A stretch of DNA of 40,023 nt, from positions 1 to 40,023 of the forward strand of contig JAQRMV010000014.1 in the NCBI GenBank assembly GCA_028598985.1, read 5' to 3'. This stretch comes from Gammaproteobacteria bacterium (GTDB lineage: Bacteria > Pseudomonadota > Gammaproteobacteria > Pseudomonadales > Balneatricaceae). The notes beneath the pieces were generated by a model that saw only the letters and a program-made list of their open reading frames with translations, was not told the origin of the DNA and made no database searches. A program made the translations under genes and the position numbers. Shown one piece after another: positions 8,271 to 19,636 of the stretch. The stretch's first letter is position 1. Each line of letters opens with the position of its first letter.

Positions 8271-9716
8271 CTACTTGGGCACTAGCAATGCCATTACTTC
8301 TAAGTGGGTGGTGTGTGGGAACATGTCGATACAACCCATTTTTGCCACCTTTAAGCCTAAGGCCTGAAATTCTTTTAAATCTCTCGCCATAGATGCAGGG
8401 TGACATGAAACATAAACCACCCGCTCCAATGGCTGACCTTTCAGCAACTGCGCAATGCCTTTTGCACCCGCTCTTGGGGGGTCTAACAAGACTTTATTAA
8501 TGGTCTTTTTCTTCCACAGGCTACGAGCCTTGGCTTCGAACAGGTCTGCATGATGAAAATCAACGTTATTGATAGCGTTTTTATGGGCATTTTTTCGCCC
8601 TTGCTCAACCATTGAATAATCACCTTCTATGGCTAAAACTTGAACACCGTGTTGGGCATATTTAGCGATAGGTAAAGCAAAATTTCCCACCCCACAGAAC
8701 AAATCCAATACCTGATCATTGGCATTAAGCTCTAGCCAGTTAAGGGCTTGAGCCACCATGGCCTGATTAGCTCCGGCATTTACTTGCACAAAATCATTCA
8801 CGGCAAAATCGAGGGTTAGCTTGTCTGACGACATGGCATTATAACTTGAACTAGGCATATCCAAGGTGTAATACAATTGTTCTACACTTCCATGTAGCCA
8901 TAGATCAGCTTGGCCCGACTGCTGACACACCAGATTAGTGCCTTGCTGAATAGCAAATTCACACAACAGTTGCTGATCTTCTGCGTCTAAAGCGGCGGAT
9001 ATCTTAAGGCTAATACAGGGTGAATTTTGAGCTTGTAATAACTCTATATGGGTGACTAACTGGGTTTGGCTTACGCTCAATAACACCTTATGCAATGGCG
9101 CTAGCAAGGCCGAAAGCTCCGATTCTAATACGGGGCACTGATCAATGGGCACAATGTGTTTATGGCCGCTTTGGCGGAAGCCCATAAGTAGAGTATTGCT
9201 GTCGGAAAAATAACGGGTAGCCAATTGCGCCCTACGTCGGTAGCCATCGCTACCTTCTGCGATAGGTTGAACCCATGCTTGTGGTTCGATATCTGCCAAT
9301 CTGCGCAATTGCTCTGCAATCGCTGATTGTTTAAACCCAACCTGCTCTTTAGGGTCTAAGTGTTGTAGTTGGCAGCCGCCGCAGGTTTCATATACGGGGC
9401 AGATGGCTTCAACACGGCTCTCACTTTGGCGTTTAATCTCAAGAATTCCAGCTTCGGCATGGGATTTATGGTCGCTCAGCACTTCGGCCTTCACCCACTC
9501 ACCCTGCAAAGCTCCTTTTACAAAAACAGCTTTCCCTTGCCAACGTCCTACACCTCGTCCATCGTGACTTAGGTTTTCTAGCTCAATATCAATGTGCTTA
9601 CCCACGGGCAAAGTGACAAGTTCTACATCAACTTGGACTTGAGCGCGTTTTTGTTTCACCGAGGCCGAAGGGCTTTTAAGTTTCATTTTGCGCTGCAAAG
9701 GCGATAAACGGGCCAT
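8271..9716 (-). CDS. rlmD: 23S rRNA (uracil-1939-C5)-methyltransferase RlmD
   Basis: SAM-dependent enzyme that makes 5-methyluridine at U1939 of 23S rRNA and contains a 4Fe-4S cluster. A basic N-terminal tail is followed by a TRAM RNA-binding domain (about residues 35-95). The cluster cysteines appear as CPVYETCGGCQLQH plus a later Cys near residue 190 (DQCPVL). The methyltransferase domain has LDLFCGVGNFALPIA, DPPRAGAKG and the catalytic-nucleophile motif YVSCHPASMARDL. At 481 aa it is longer than E. coli RlmD (433), partly through the N-terminal extension. Its start is 2 bp after the cysM stop. Confidence 0.95.
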   Translation of the reverse strand: MARLSPLQRKMKLKSPSASVKQKRAQVQVDVELVTLPVGKHIDIELENLSHDGRGVGRWQGKAVFVKGALQGEWVKAEVLSDHKSHAEAGILEIKRQSESRVEAICPVYETCGGCQLQHLDPKEQVGFKQSAIAEQLRRLADIEPQAWVQPIAEGSDGYRRRAQLATRYFSDSNTLLMGFRQSGHKHIVPIDQCPVLESELSALLAPLHKVLLSVSQTQLVTHIELLQAQNSPCISLKISAALDAEDQQLLCEFAIQQGTNLVCQQSGQADLWLHGSVEQLYYTLDMPSSSYNAMSSDKLTLDFAVNDFVQVNAGANQAMVAQALNWLELNANDQVLDLFCGVGNFALPIAKYAQHGVQVLAIEGDYSMVEQGRKNAHKNAINNVDFHHADLFEAKARSLWKKKTINKVLLDPPRAGAKGIAQLLKGQPLERVVYVSCHPASMARDLKEFQALGLKVAKMGCIDMFPHTTHLEVMALLVPK

Positions 9717-9718
9717 GA

Positions 9719-10609
9719 TTAACCAAATACTCCAGTGGATAAGTAGCGATCTCCACGATCACAAATAATACAAACAATCACTGCATTTTCTACCCGTTTA
9801 GATAGGCGTAAAGCCCCCGCCACAGAGCCGCCAGAAGACACTCCTGCAAAAATACCCTCTTCGGTGGCCAAAGCTTTCATGGTGGCTTCGGCTTCAGCCT
9901 GATCCATGTCAATCACAGCATCCACTTTGGCAGCATCAAAAATACTGGGTAAATACGCTTCAGGCCAGCGCCTAATACCCGGGATTGAAGAGTCTGGATT
10001 CGGCTGCAGCCCATGGATTTCTATGTCTGGGTTTTGCTCTTTAAAATAAGTCGACAATCCCATAATCGTTCCGGTAGTACCCATAGAGCTGACTAAATGG
10101 GTGATTCTGCCGTGTGTTTGCTGCCAAATTTCAGGGCCAGTAGTGCGGTAATGAGCCAAAGGATTGTCATGATTAGCAAACTGATCTAATACCTTGCCTT
10201 CACAACGAGCTTGCATAGCTAAGGCTAAATCTCGCGCCCCTTCCATGCCTTGTTCAGAAGTTACTTCGATGAGCTCGGCACCATAAGCCGCCATAGAAGC
10301 CTTGCGTTCAGAACTCATATTGTCTGGCATAATGAGTTTTAGTTGATACCCTTTAATGGCCGCAGCCATAGCAAGAGCAATGCCGGTATTACCACTGGTC
10401 GCTTCAATCAGCACGTCACCTGGCTGTATATCACCGCGCTTTTCGGCTTCGTTAATCATGCTCATAGCAGGGCGATCTTTAACAGACCCAGCAGGATTAT
10501 TACCTTCGAGCTTGGCTAAAATTACATTGCTAGTATGACCCGGCAAACGCTGCAGGCGAACTAACGGCGTATTACCAATATAGTCTTCTATAGTAGGAAA
10601 ATGGTGCAT
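9719..10609 (-). CDS. cysM: Cysteine synthase B (O-acetylserine sulfhydrylase)
   Basis: PLP enzyme that makes cysteine from O-acetylserine and sulfide; the CysM isozyme also accepts thiosulfate. The PLP lysine is in NNPAGSVKDRPA, the substrate loop is EATSGNTGIALAMA, and the CysM-type segment PGIRRWPEAYLPSIF is near-identical to E. coli. The C-terminus ICDRGDRYLSTGVF is also conserved. The ORF track starts at a TTG (10624), but the ATG at 10609 (MHHFPTIEDYIGNTP) has AGGGG just upstream and gives 296 aa (E. coli 303). It lies between acpS and rlmD in the long minus-strand series. Confidence 0.96.
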   Translation of the reverse strand: MHHFPTIEDYIGNTPLVRLQRLPGHTSNVILAKLEGNNPAGSVKDRPAMSMINEAEKRGDIQPGDVLIEATSGNTGIALAMAAAIKGYQLKLIMPDNMSSERKASMAAYGAELIEVTSEQGMEGARDLALAMQARCEGKVLDQFANHDNPLAHYRTTGPEIWQQTHGRITHLVSSMGTTGTIMGLSTYFKEQNPDIEIHGLQPNPDSSIPGIRRWPEAYLPSIFDAAKVDAVIDMDQAEAEATMKALATEEGIFAGVSSGGSVAGALRLSKRVENAVIVCIICDRGDRYLSTGVFG

Positions 10610-10629
10610 CTTTACCCCTATCAATATGG

Positions 10630-11004
10630 TTAGCTTAATACTACAAAAGCCAAGGCTTGATCCAATTCATCGGCAATACTAAGGTGTGCCTTTTGGCTAC
10701 CTAAGTCGGCTTGGCGCTGTGCTGCTGCACCACTAAGAATAAGTAATGGTGCGCCCATTTCATCGTGTTCTATGTGCATTTGCTGCCACGAAACCCCTCT
10801 GCCAATACCCGTGCCTAAGGCTTTGGCGGCAGCTTCTTTGGCCGCAAAACGTTTCGCCAGAAATGCTGCACGATGACTGGCTTCATCAAACTGAAGCATC
10901 TCATATTCTGTGAGTATGCGTTGTGCAAATTTTCGCCCCGTACGCTCTAAAGCGGCTTCGATACGAGCCGTAGCAACAATATCTGTGCCAATTGCTTTAA
11001 CCAT
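10630..11004 (-). CDS. acpS: Holo-[acyl-carrier-protein] synthase
   Basis: Transfers 4'-phosphopantetheine from CoA to a serine of apo-ACP, activating fatty acid synthesis. The N-terminal GTDIVATARIEAAL carries the metal-binding Asp, and KRFAAKEAAAKALGTGIG carries the CoA-binding and second metal motif (FAAKEA). At 124 aa it is the usual AcpS length (E. coli 126). It follows pdxJ by 43 bp, an association shared with E. coli and Pseudomonas, and precedes cysM. Confidence 0.96.
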   Translation of the reverse strand: MVKAIGTDIVATARIEAALERTGRKFAQRILTEYEMLQFDEASHRAAFLAKRFAAKEAAAKALGTGIGRGVSWQQMHIEHDEMGAPLLILSGAAAQRQADLGSQKAHLSIADELDQALAFVVLS

Positions 11005-11047
11005 ATAGCGCCTCTATTAGCTACTCTGTTAACTGGATTGTACTGTG

Positions 11048-11809
11048 TTAAACACGACTTGGGCGGTGTGGCTCACGGGCAGCTAACATGAGTGCTTTCA
11101 TGTTTTTTACTGCTTGTGGTAAGCCCACAAATAACGCGTCGGCCATGAGTGAATGGCCAATGTTAAGCTCATTAAATTCTTTAATGGCCGCAATGGCTTC
11201 AACGTTTTGCATATTTAAACCGTGACCGCCGTTAACCACAAGGCCTATACTGGCTGCATAGGTAGCACCTTTGGCGATTCTAACCAATTCAGCATGTTGA
11301 TCTTGGTCATTAGTGGCGTCTGCATAAGCACCTGTGTGCAGCTCGACAAGTTCGGCGCCAGTACGTTGGGCCGCGTCTATTTGCTGCTGATCCGCATCGA
11401 TAAACAGGGATATTTGCGTCCCCACTGCCTGCATACGTTTACATGCAGCTTTAATTTTCTCTTCTTGAGAGGCCACATCTAAACCTCCTTCCGTAGTCAA
11501 CTCTTCGCGCTTCTCTGGCACTAAACAAACGTAAGCTGGGGCTATTTCTACGGCAAGATCAACCATGGCTTCGGTCACTGCCATTTCTAAGTTCATGCGT
11601 GTTTGCAATACTTGAGCCATCAGCCTTACGTCACGCTCTTGAATATGGCGTGCGTCTTCGCGCAGGTGCACGGTAATACCATCTGCACCGGCCTGTTCGG
11701 CGTCCAGTGCAGCCTTTACTGGATCTGGATAACGCGTGCCCCGAGCTTGCCGAAGGGTGGCTACATGGTCTACATTAACACCTAATAAAATTCGATTTGG
11801 ATCTATCAT
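11048..11809 (-). CDS. pdxJ: Pyridoxine 5'-phosphate synthase
   Basis: Condenses 1-deoxy-D-xylulose 5-phosphate with 3-amino-2-oxopropyl phosphate to give pyridoxine 5'-phosphate, the last ring-forming step of the DXP-dependent vitamin B6 route. The N-terminal [17 protein letters not shown] is the family signature, followed by [14 protein letters not shown] and, late in the barrel, the phosphate-binding NGGHGLN. At 253 aa it is slightly longer than E. coli (243). It sits between recO and acpS in the conserved operon and supplies the PLP used by CysM downstream. Confidence 0.97.
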   Translation of the reverse strand: MIDPNRILLGVNVDHVATLRQARGTRYPDPVKAALDAEQAGADGITVHLREDARHIQERDVRLMAQVLQTRMNLEMAVTEAMVDLAVEIAPAYVCLVPEKREELTTEGGLDVASQEEKIKAACKRMQAVGTQISLFIDADQQQIDAAQRTGAELVELHTGAYADATNDQDQHAELVRIAKGATYAASIGLVVNGGHGLNMQNVEAIAAIKEFNELNIGHSLMADALFVGLPQAVKNMKALMLAAREPHRPSRV

Positions 11810-11837
11810 CTTGTCTCTTTCCGCTTACAGTCGATGG

Positions 11838-12572
11838 CTATTTATTAACTAACTTCTCAAACAAATTGCGGCTTTGTAGTGGTTTGCCACCCAGCAACTG
11901 GTCTAAATTGACCCGCGCCATGTACTTAGCCACTTTAAGGCACTCTTTATCGGTGTACTGTCCCGCTGCCAATTGCAGTAGTATGTTGCCAGTAATGATT
12001 GGAATGTTCACCGCTGAGGTTGTTTGATCCACCGGCCCTTGGCTTAGGCAAACCCCTTGCAAGGGGTGTAACTGGTAATTTTCTGAGGCCACCACAGGCA
12101 AGCCCGACACAAAGTCTTTATCTAAGTTTACATGATACCCCAGTTCGTTCATTAGATGGACTTCAAAAGGCCGTAAACATTGCTCTAGTTGTGGATTATG
12201 TGCCAGTTGGTTTAGCGCTGCTTGGTAGTAGGCAAACAAGTGTGGGTAAGGGTCGTCAATGGCCAATAGCTTAAGCAACAGCTCATTAATATAGAGGCCG
12301 CTATACAGGCCATTACCTGCCAGTGGCAATGGCGGGCCTGCACCATCAAATTGAACACTAGTGCGCAATTCACCCCGCCCAGAGAAGCTGACCAACAGCG
12401 GGGTAAACGGTTGCACCAATGCGCGCTTAGCAGGCTGCTTACCTTTAGACTTACGTGCGCCATGTACAATAACCGACACTCGCCCCTGGTTAAGTGTAAA
12501 CAGGTCTGCAATAACGCTACTTTCACGCCATGGTCGGCTATGTAACACATAGGCGGGTTGCTGTTCAATCAA
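11838..12572 (-). CDS. recO: DNA repair protein RecO
   Basis: Recombination mediator of the RecFOR pathway; it helps load RecA onto SSB-coated DNA and anneals strands. The N-terminal OB-fold is recognisable in AYVLHSRPWRESSVIADLFT and GRVSVIVHGARKSK. Then come LQPFTPL-like text (VQPFTPLLVSF) and the helical segment YINELLLKLLAIDDPYPHLF typical of RecO_C. Its 244 aa matches E. coli (242). The Zn-binding cysteines seen in some RecO proteins are absent, as in enterics. It lies 16 bp after era and 28 bp before pdxJ. Confidence 0.93.
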   Translation of the reverse strand: MIEQQPAYVLHSRPWRESSVIADLFTLNQGRVSVIVHGARKSKGKQPAKRALVQPFTPLLVSFSGRGELRTSVQFDGAGPPLPLAGNGLYSGLYINELLLKLLAIDDPYPHLFAYYQAALNQLAHNPQLEQCLRPFEVHLMNELGYHVNLDKDFVSGLPVVASENYQLHPLQGVCLSQGPVDQTTSAVNIPIITGNILLQLAAGQYTDKECLKVAKYMARVNLDQLLGGKPLQSRNLFEKLVNK

Positions 12573-12588
12573 CCTAGCTCACCTCAGT

Positions 12589-13524
12589 TTAGTCGAGACC
12601 GTCGTAGCCTAAGCTTTGTAGTGCCCGCTCATCATCTGACCAGCCGCTCTTTACCTTAACCCACAATTTAAGCATTACCTTACACTCAAACATACGTTCC
12701 ATATCCACTCTAGCGTCACGACCTATTTGTTTAATTCGATCGCCTTTATCACCAATAAGAATTCGTTTTTGGCCTTTCCGTTCAACCAAAATAAGGGCGC
12801 CAATATGTAATACTGGGCCATCTTGAGCAAACTCTTCAATCTCTACCGTCATTTGATAAGGTAGCTCATCGCCTAACTGACGCATTATTTTTTCACGAAT
12901 TAGTTCGGCGGTAATAAAACGCGCACTACGGTCTGTGACCTGATCTTCAGGGAAAAAGTGGCGGCCATTAGGCAGTTGGTCAAGCACACACTGCTCTAAC
13001 TGATCCACCGAAGCCCCTGTGTGGGCCGACAAGGGCACTAAAACAGCATTAGGCAGGCGCTGCTGCACTTCTTGTAAGTAAGGCAGCAAGGATTGCTTAT
13101 CATCTAATATGTCTATTTTATTAATCGCCAGAATTACCGGGCAATTAGCCGCTTTTACCTTTTCATACACATGCTCGTCGGCGTCGTTCCAGCGGGTTCG
13201 ATCTACCATAAAAATCACTAAATCTACGTGTTTTAGGGCACTAGAAGCCGCTTTGTTCATATAGCGGTTTATGGCTTTATCGGCTTGATCTAAGTGCAAG
13301 CCCGGTGTATCCACATACACCACCTGTATATCGCCTTCGGTTTTTATACCCAAAATCTGGTGCCGTGTGGTTTGTGGCTTACGCGAGGTAATACTGATTT
13401 TCTGGCCCAATATATGGTTAAGCAAGGTGGATTTGCCCACATTAGGCCGGCCTACAATTGCCACGTAGCCACATTTTGTGGTGTTGTCATTTTGGGCTTC
13501 TAGCCAAGCATCTAAATCTGTCAT
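12589..13524 (-). CDS. era: GTPase Era
   Basis: Essential GTPase that binds the 3' end of 16S rRNA and helps 30S assembly. The GTPase motifs are all visible: GRPNVGKST (G1), the switch I threonines (PQTTRHQI), DTPGLH (G3) and NKID (G4). The C-terminal KH domain includes [22 protein letters not shown]. At 311 aa it is slightly longer than E. coli (301), mainly at the N-terminus ([15 protein letters not shown]). It lies 13 bp downstream of rnc, the universal proteobacterial arrangement. Confidence 0.98.
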   Translation of the reverse strand: MTDLDAWLEAQNDNTTKCGYVAIVGRPNVGKSTLLNHILGQKISITSRKPQTTRHQILGIKTEGDIQVVYVDTPGLHLDQADKAINRYMNKAASSALKHVDLVIFMVDRTRWNDADEHVYEKVKAANCPVILAINKIDILDDKQSLLPYLQEVQQRLPNAVLVPLSAHTGASVDQLEQCVLDQLPNGRHFFPEDQVTDRSARFITAELIREKIMRQLGDELPYQMTVEIEEFAQDGPVLHIGALILVERKGQKRILIGDKGDRIKQIGRDARVDMERMFECKVMLKLWVKVKSGWSDDERALQSLGYDGLD

Positions 13525-13537
13525 GGTGTATTTTCTA

Positions 13538-14245
13538 CTATAAAGACTCTTGGCCCAGTTGCTGCAAGGCTAACGTGGCCGATTTTTGTTCTGCAATACG
13601 GCGGCTTGATGCCGCTGCTTTTGTGGGCTTATCAAGTAAGCTGCTGTGGCACTCTATAATAAACACTTGCTCGTGATCTTGACCTGTCACCTCTATTAAT
13701 TGATAGGCGGGAAGGTCTGCTTTTTTCGATTGTAGGTATTCTTGCAATCGCGTTTTAGGGTCTTTTAGGGTGTCGGTTAAGCTTAGATTATCTAGTCGTG
13801 ACGCAAACCAATTTAAAATCCGCTCCTGACAAACAGCCATTCCCACGTCTTTATAGATGGCGCCGATAATCGATTCCATAGCGTCCGCTAAAATAGATTC
13901 GCGTCGTTGGCCGCCACTTTTCAGCTCCCCAGCTCCCAGTTTTAAACATTGGCCTACCTGCATTTCTTTAGCCACCTGAGCTAAGGTAACGCCCTTAACT
14001 AACCCTGCACGAAGACGACTTAGCTGGCCTTCACGAGCCTTAGGAAACTTGTTAAACAACGCATCGGCAATCACAAAGTTGACGATAGAATCACCTAAAA
14101 ATTCTAGCCGTTCGTTATTACGATGACCGCAGGATCGGTGAGTCAGTGCCAACTCTAGCAATCTAGCGTCGGTAAAGGTATAACCAATAGCAGAACAAAG
14201 AATGTCTACTTTTTGTTGGTAGGCTGTAACTGCAGGTGCTTTCAT
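13538..14245 (-). CDS. rnc: Ribonuclease III
   Basis: Double-strand-specific endoribonuclease that processes pre-rRNA and some mRNAs. The catalytic signature [16 protein letters not shown] is at about residues 43-58, with the second acidic pair in [13 protein letters not shown] near 120. A double-stranded RNA-binding domain occupies the C-terminal 75 residues ([20 protein letters not shown] onward). Its 235 aa compares with 226 in E. coli. The start lies 1 bp after the lepB stop, implying translational coupling. In E. coli this enzyme cleaves its own leader; whether that holds here is not visible. Confidence 0.98.
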   Translation of the reverse strand: MKAPAVTAYQQKVDILCSAIGYTFTDARLLELALTHRSCGHRNNERLEFLGDSIVNFVIADALFNKFPKAREGQLSRLRAGLVKGVTLAQVAKEMQVGQCLKLGAGELKSGGQRRESILADAMESIIGAIYKDVGMAVCQERILNWFASRLDNLSLTDTLKDPKTRLQEYLQSKKADLPAYQLIEVTGQDHEQVFIIECHSSLLDKPTKAAASSRRIAEQKSATLALQQLGQESL

Positions 14246-14246
14246 A

Positions 14247-15050
14247 TTAATCTATGCCGCCCACGGTGCTGAAATTAGGCAAGCTAAAGAAGTGGTCCCA
14301 GTGCAACCACACGGCCACGGCTTTACCGGTAATATTTTGTTCTGGTACAAACCCCCAATAACGGCTGTCATTACTACCATCACGGTTATCGCCCATCATG
14401 AAGTATTGGCCTTCAGGAACCGTAATAGAACCATTTTTACCTGGGTTTTTATTACGTAATATCAGGTGCTCAACTTCACCTATTTGTTCTTTATATATCT
14501 GTGTAGTGGGCGACTCATCACCCACATAAACTTGGGGCATTTTTTGACCATTAACATAAATAATTTTATTACGAAGCTCTATAGTATCACCCGGCACAGC
14601 CACCACACGCTTAATAAACTTAACAGCGGTGTCTTTAGGGTATTTGAACACCATCACATCGCCAATTTTAGGCTCGTTAATATCAAAAATTTTGGTGCCT
14701 ACCACGGGTAAACGAATGCCATACTCAAATTTATTCACCACGATAAAGTCACCTACCGTGAGGGTTGGCAACATAGAACCTGAAGGGATTTGATAGGGCT
14801 CCATAAAAAAAGAGCGCAACACCAACACCAAGGCTAATACCGGGAAAAATGAACGGCTGTACTCCGCAAACAGCGGCTCACGCATGACTTTTTCTTGGTC
14901 GGCTTTGGGTAATTCTGCACCGGCACTGGCGGTAGCTTGAGCTAGCGCACTCACGCGCTTTGGCTTCCACAACCAAACATCTAATGCATAACCCATACCA
15001 AACACTGCTACCAATACGGTGAGCAATAGCTCAAAATCAAAATCCATCAT
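14247..15050 (-). CDS. lepB: Signal peptidase I
   Basis: Membrane-bound serine protease that removes signal peptides from exported proteins. Two N-terminal hydrophobic segments (about residues 5-25 and 65-83) flank a cytoplasmic loop, as in E. coli. The catalytic serine is in IPSGSMLPTL and the general-base lysine in KFIKRVVAVPGD. The late box GDNRDGSNDSRYWGFV is intact. At 267 aa it is shorter than E. coli LepB (324), but similar sizes are common in other gammaproteobacteria. It is 36 bp downstream of lepA and 1 bp before rnc. Confidence 0.97.
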   Translation of the reverse strand: MMDFDFELLLTVLVAVFGMGYALDVWLWKPKRVSALAQATASAGAELPKADQEKVMREPLFAEYSRSFFPVLALVLVLRSFFMEPYQIPSGSMLPTLTVGDFIVVNKFEYGIRLPVVGTKIFDINEPKIGDVMVFKYPKDTAVKFIKRVVAVPGDTIELRNKIIYVNGQKMPQVYVGDESPTTQIYKEQIGEVEHLILRNKNPGKNGSITVPEGQYFMMGDNRDGSNDSRYWGFVPEQNITGKAVAVWLHWDHFFSLPNFSTVGGID

Positions 15051-15086
15051 TAGTTATATGTCCTATGTCTCTTTAACTATGGTTGT

Positions 15087-16886
15087 TTAGCCGTCTATCT
15101 TCAGCACAGCCAAGAACGCATCCTGTGGGATTTCTACACTGCCTACCTGTTTCATACGTTTTTTGCCTTCTTTTTGTTTCGCCAGCAGTTTCTTCTTACG
15201 GCTAATGTCACCACCGTAGCACTTTGCCGTTACGTTTTTACGTAAAGCCTTAACCGTAGTACGCGACACAATATTGCCCCCTATGGCGGCCTGAATCGCC
15301 ACATCAAACATCTGACGAGGGATCAGCTCTTTCATCTTCTCACACAACAAACGACCACGACCTTGGGCATTGTCTCTATGCATGATAACCGCCAGCGCAT
15401 CTACACGCTCGCCGTTAATCAGAATATCCAAACGCACTAGCCTAGCTTCTTCAAAGCGCACAAAGTTATATTCTAACGAAGCATAGCCTCGGCTTACGGA
15501 TTTCAGCCGATCAAAGAAGTCTAGCACCACTTCACTCATCGGCATATCGTAGGTCAATGCCACCTGAGTTGCAGTAAACTGCATATTTTTTTGCACACCC
15601 CGCTTTTGCACACACAAGGTGATCACATTACCAAGGTGTTCTTGGGGCACCAAAATATTAGCCTCTACAATGGGCTCGCGCATTTCTGCCACGCCGCCCA
15701 TATCAGGAAGCTTTGATGGGTTATCTACATAGACCACATTGCCGTTGTTGAGTTCCAATTCGTAAATTACAGTGGGCGCAGTGGTTAATAAATCAAGATT
15801 ATATTCACGCTCTAAGCGCTCTTGAATAATCTCCATGTGTAACATACCCAAGAAACCACAACGGAAACCAAAACCTAAGGCATCAGAGCTCTCTGGCTCA
15901 TAAAACAAAGAGGCGTCATTAAGACTTAGCTTAGCCAAAGCTTCGCGGAAGTCTTCGTAATCATCAGAACTTGTAGGGAACAAACCAGCATATACCTGTG
16001 GCTGCACCTTCTTAAAACCAGGTAGACTTTCTACCTCGGCGGTTTTTACATGGGTTAACGTATCGCCAACTGGTGCGCCGTGAATGTCTTTAATTCCCGC
16101 TACCACGTAGCCCACTTCACCGGCACGCAAAATATCAGTTTGTTTGCGCTTAGGCGTAAAGATACCCACACTGTCCACGCCGTATTGCAAACCAGTGGAC
16201 TTCACAACAATACGGTCTTTTTTACGCAGCACTCCGTTTTTAATACGCACCAATGAAACAATACCAAGGTAGTTATCAAACCATGAGTCAATGATGAGCG
16301 CTTGTAATGGCGCGTCTTCGTCGCCTTCTGGTGGCGGAATAAGCTCTACCAACTGCTCTAAAACGTCTTCCATACCCATGCCGCTTTTGGCGGAGGCCGC
16401 TACGGCATCTGTGGCGTCAATGCCAATCACTTCTTCAATTTCTTGCTTCACTTTGTCAGGGTCAGCTTGGGGTAGGTCCATCTTGTTCAACACAGGAACC
16501 ACTTCTAAACCAAGCTCAAGGGCGGTGTAACAGTTGGCTACGGATTGAGCCTCTACTCCTTGGGCTGCATCTACCACCAATAAAGCACCTTCACAGGCTT
16601 CTAAGGAGCGCGATACTTCATATGAAAAATCCACATGTCCAGGGGTGTCGATGAAATTAAGCTGGTAGGTTTCGCCACTTTTACTATGGAAATCTAAAGT
16701 CACACTTTGCGCCTTAATAGTAATGCCGCGCTCGCGCTCAATATCCATAGAATCCAGCACTTGCTGCTCCATTTCTCGGTCTGATAAACCGCCACACATT
16801 TGGATAAAACGATCTGCAATGGTGGATTTACCATGATCGATATGAGCGATAATGGAAAAATTGCGAATCAGAGAGTTGATGGCCAT
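15087..16886 (-). CDS. lepA: Elongation factor 4 (LepA)
   Basis: Ribosome-associated translational GTPase proposed to back-translocate stalled ribosomes or help 30S biogenesis. G motifs: [14 protein letters not shown] (G1), [11 protein letters not shown] (G3) and NKMDLPQAD (G4). The EF4-specific C-terminus is intact, ending in [20 protein letters not shown]. The 599 aa is identical in length to E. coli. It heads the minus-strand series lepA-lepB-rnc-era-recO-pdxJ-acpS and has a TATAAT box about 50 bp upstream, so the main promoter of the operon is probably there. Confidence 0.98.
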   Translation of the reverse strand: MAINSLIRNFSIIAHIDHGKSTIADRFIQMCGGLSDREMEQQVLDSMDIERERGITIKAQSVTLDFHSKSGETYQLNFIDTPGHVDFSYEVSRSLEACEGALLVVDAAQGVEAQSVANCYTALELGLEVVPVLNKMDLPQADPDKVKQEIEEVIGIDATDAVAASAKSGMGMEDVLEQLVELIPPPEGDEDAPLQALIIDSWFDNYLGIVSLVRIKNGVLRKKDRIVVKSTGLQYGVDSVGIFTPKRKQTDILRAGEVGYVVAGIKDIHGAPVGDTLTHVKTAEVESLPGFKKVQPQVYAGLFPTSSDDYEDFREALAKLSLNDASLFYEPESSDALGFGFRCGFLGMLHMEIIQERLEREYNLDLLTTAPTVIYELELNNGNVVYVDNPSKLPDMGGVAEMREPIVEANILVPQEHLGNVITLCVQKRGVQKNMQFTATQVALTYDMPMSEVVLDFFDRLKSVSRGYASLEYNFVRFEEARLVRLDILINGERVDALAVIMHRDNAQGRGRLLCEKMKELIPRQMFDVAIQAAIGGNIVSRTTVKALRKNVTAKCYGGDISRKKKLLAKQKEGKKRMKQVGSVEIPQDAFLAVLKIDG

Positions 16887-16934
16887 GGGATGACTTCCGA
16901 GTTACCCACATATTGGGGTGCATAAAAGAGCGGA

Positions 16935-16940
16935 ATTATA
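16935..16940 (-). promoter_or_regulatory. Candidate -10 box for the lepA operon
   Basis: TATAAT on the minus strand, about 50 bp before the lepA ATG and immediately downstream of the spy-like terminator's T-run. The -35 region falls in that T-run and is poor, so the promoter call rests on the -10 alone. Confidence 0.4.
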
Positions 16941-16952
16941 TCCTAATTAAGC

Positions 16953-16987
16953 AAAAAAAACCGCAGCAAGGGCACTTGCTACGGTTT
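16953..16987 (-). terminator. Intrinsic terminator of the Spy-like gene
   Basis: Read on the minus strand, a 12-bp stem with one mismatch (AACCGTAGCAAG / CTTGCTGCGGTT) encloses a 4-nt loop and runs directly into eight T residues. It lies 32 bp after the stop of the Spy-like gene and just before the lepA promoter. This insulates lepA from upstream transcription. Confidence 0.9.
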
Positions 16988-17018
16988 AGTTAGGGCCATT
17001 TAAGGCGATTTATGCTGA

Positions 17019-17519
17019 TCAGCTAGAATGATTGCCTTTTTTGCCGTGATTTTTCATCTTTTGGGCTCTGTGCTCAGCCATTTCTTCACGCATTTGGTGG
17101 TATTTTTCCACCTGCTCGGGGGTTAACAACGCCAGCATTTGTGCTTCCATATTGGCTTGTTTAATTAGCCTCTGGCCCATCCTTTCACCTTGCATCACAC
17201 CTATTTCTTTTGCTTTCGCTATGTAGGCGTCACTGCCCGATTCCAACTTAGCTAACTCACTAAACTGCATGCCCATAGTCTGACGAGCATCCTTTGCATC
17301 ACTATGCTGGCCTTGCATCATATCTTTCATAGCATCTTCTTGAGCATCGGTCAGGTCTAGCTTGCTCACCATATGGCGCCCCATCATTTTACCTTGGTGG
17401 CCACTCATATGGTCACCAGTATGACCCCAGCCACTCGCCATAGCCGCTCCTGCCGTTAACACACCTGCCACAGCCAACGTCGGAACAACAATAAGTGTAC
17501 GTTTAATGAATTTGTTCAT
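17019..17519 (-). CDS. Spy/CpxP-family periplasmic protein
   Basis: Probable periplasmic stress protein or chaperone with LTxxQ motifs. The N-terminus is a signal peptide (basic MNKFIKR, hydrophobic core to about residue 24, likely cut after AMA). The mature part has the two family motifs, DLTDAQ and LLTPEQ, in helical surroundings, and a His/Met-rich segment (GHTGDHMSGHQGKMMGRHM) that could bind metal such as copper. The tail is basic and histidine-containing. At 166 aa it has the length of E. coli CpxP (166) and Spy (161). No CpxAR-like genes are nearby. It is monocistronic, with a TATAAT box upstream and a strong terminator after it. Family is sure; the choice between Spy and CpxP is not. 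Confidence 0.85.
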   Translation of the reverse strand: MNKFIKRTLIVVPTLAVAGVLTAGAAMASGWGHTGDHMSGHQGKMMGRHMVSKLDLTDAQEDAMKDMMQGQHSDAKDARQTMGMQFSELAKLESGSDAYIAKAKEIGVMQGERMGQRLIKQANMEAQMLALLTPEQVEKYHQMREEMAEHRAQKMKNHGKKGNHSS

Positions 17520-17573
17520 GATCCTGCTCCTAAATTAATTGTCTCCCTGATTGGGATAACTCTATTATAGGAA

Positions 17574-17579
17574 CTGTTT
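17574..17579 (-). promoter_or_regulatory. Candidate -10 box for the Spy-like gene
   Basis: TATAAT on the minus strand, 55 bp upstream of the ATG, with AGGAG before the start codon. No good -35 lies at 16-18 bp and I see no tandem GTAAA CpxR-type box, so activation by an unknown regulator is possible. Confidence 0.4.
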
Positions 17580-17648
17580 TGCAAGGGAGGGTGTAGGCAC
17601 CGAAAAGGAATGCAAAGATAGTGTTTGTTTTATGCCAAGGGTTGCTGC

Positions 17649-17672
17649 GCAGCCGCAGCCGCAGCCGCAGCC
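17649..17672. repeat. (GCAGCC)4 hexanucleotide repeat
   Basis: Four perfect tandem copies of GCAGCC start 8 bp past the parE stop and are preceded by the palindrome GCTGCGCAGC. It lies outside any coding frame I accept. Such a tract could vary in copy number by slippage or form part of a 3' structure on the parE transcript. Confidence 0.85.
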
Positions 17673-17679
17673 CAAGAGT

Positions 17680-19605
<1,926 letters not shown>

Positions 19606-19636
19606 TTAAGGTTTACGGTAATCTAACATTTGTTCG

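Noticed and set aside
12212-12568. 118-aa minus-strand ORF within recO
   Set aside because: Alternative frame of recO with no family features.
17574-17679. CpxR-type box upstream of the Spy-like gene
   Set aside because: No GTAAA-N5-GTAAA tandem is present on either strand in this gap.
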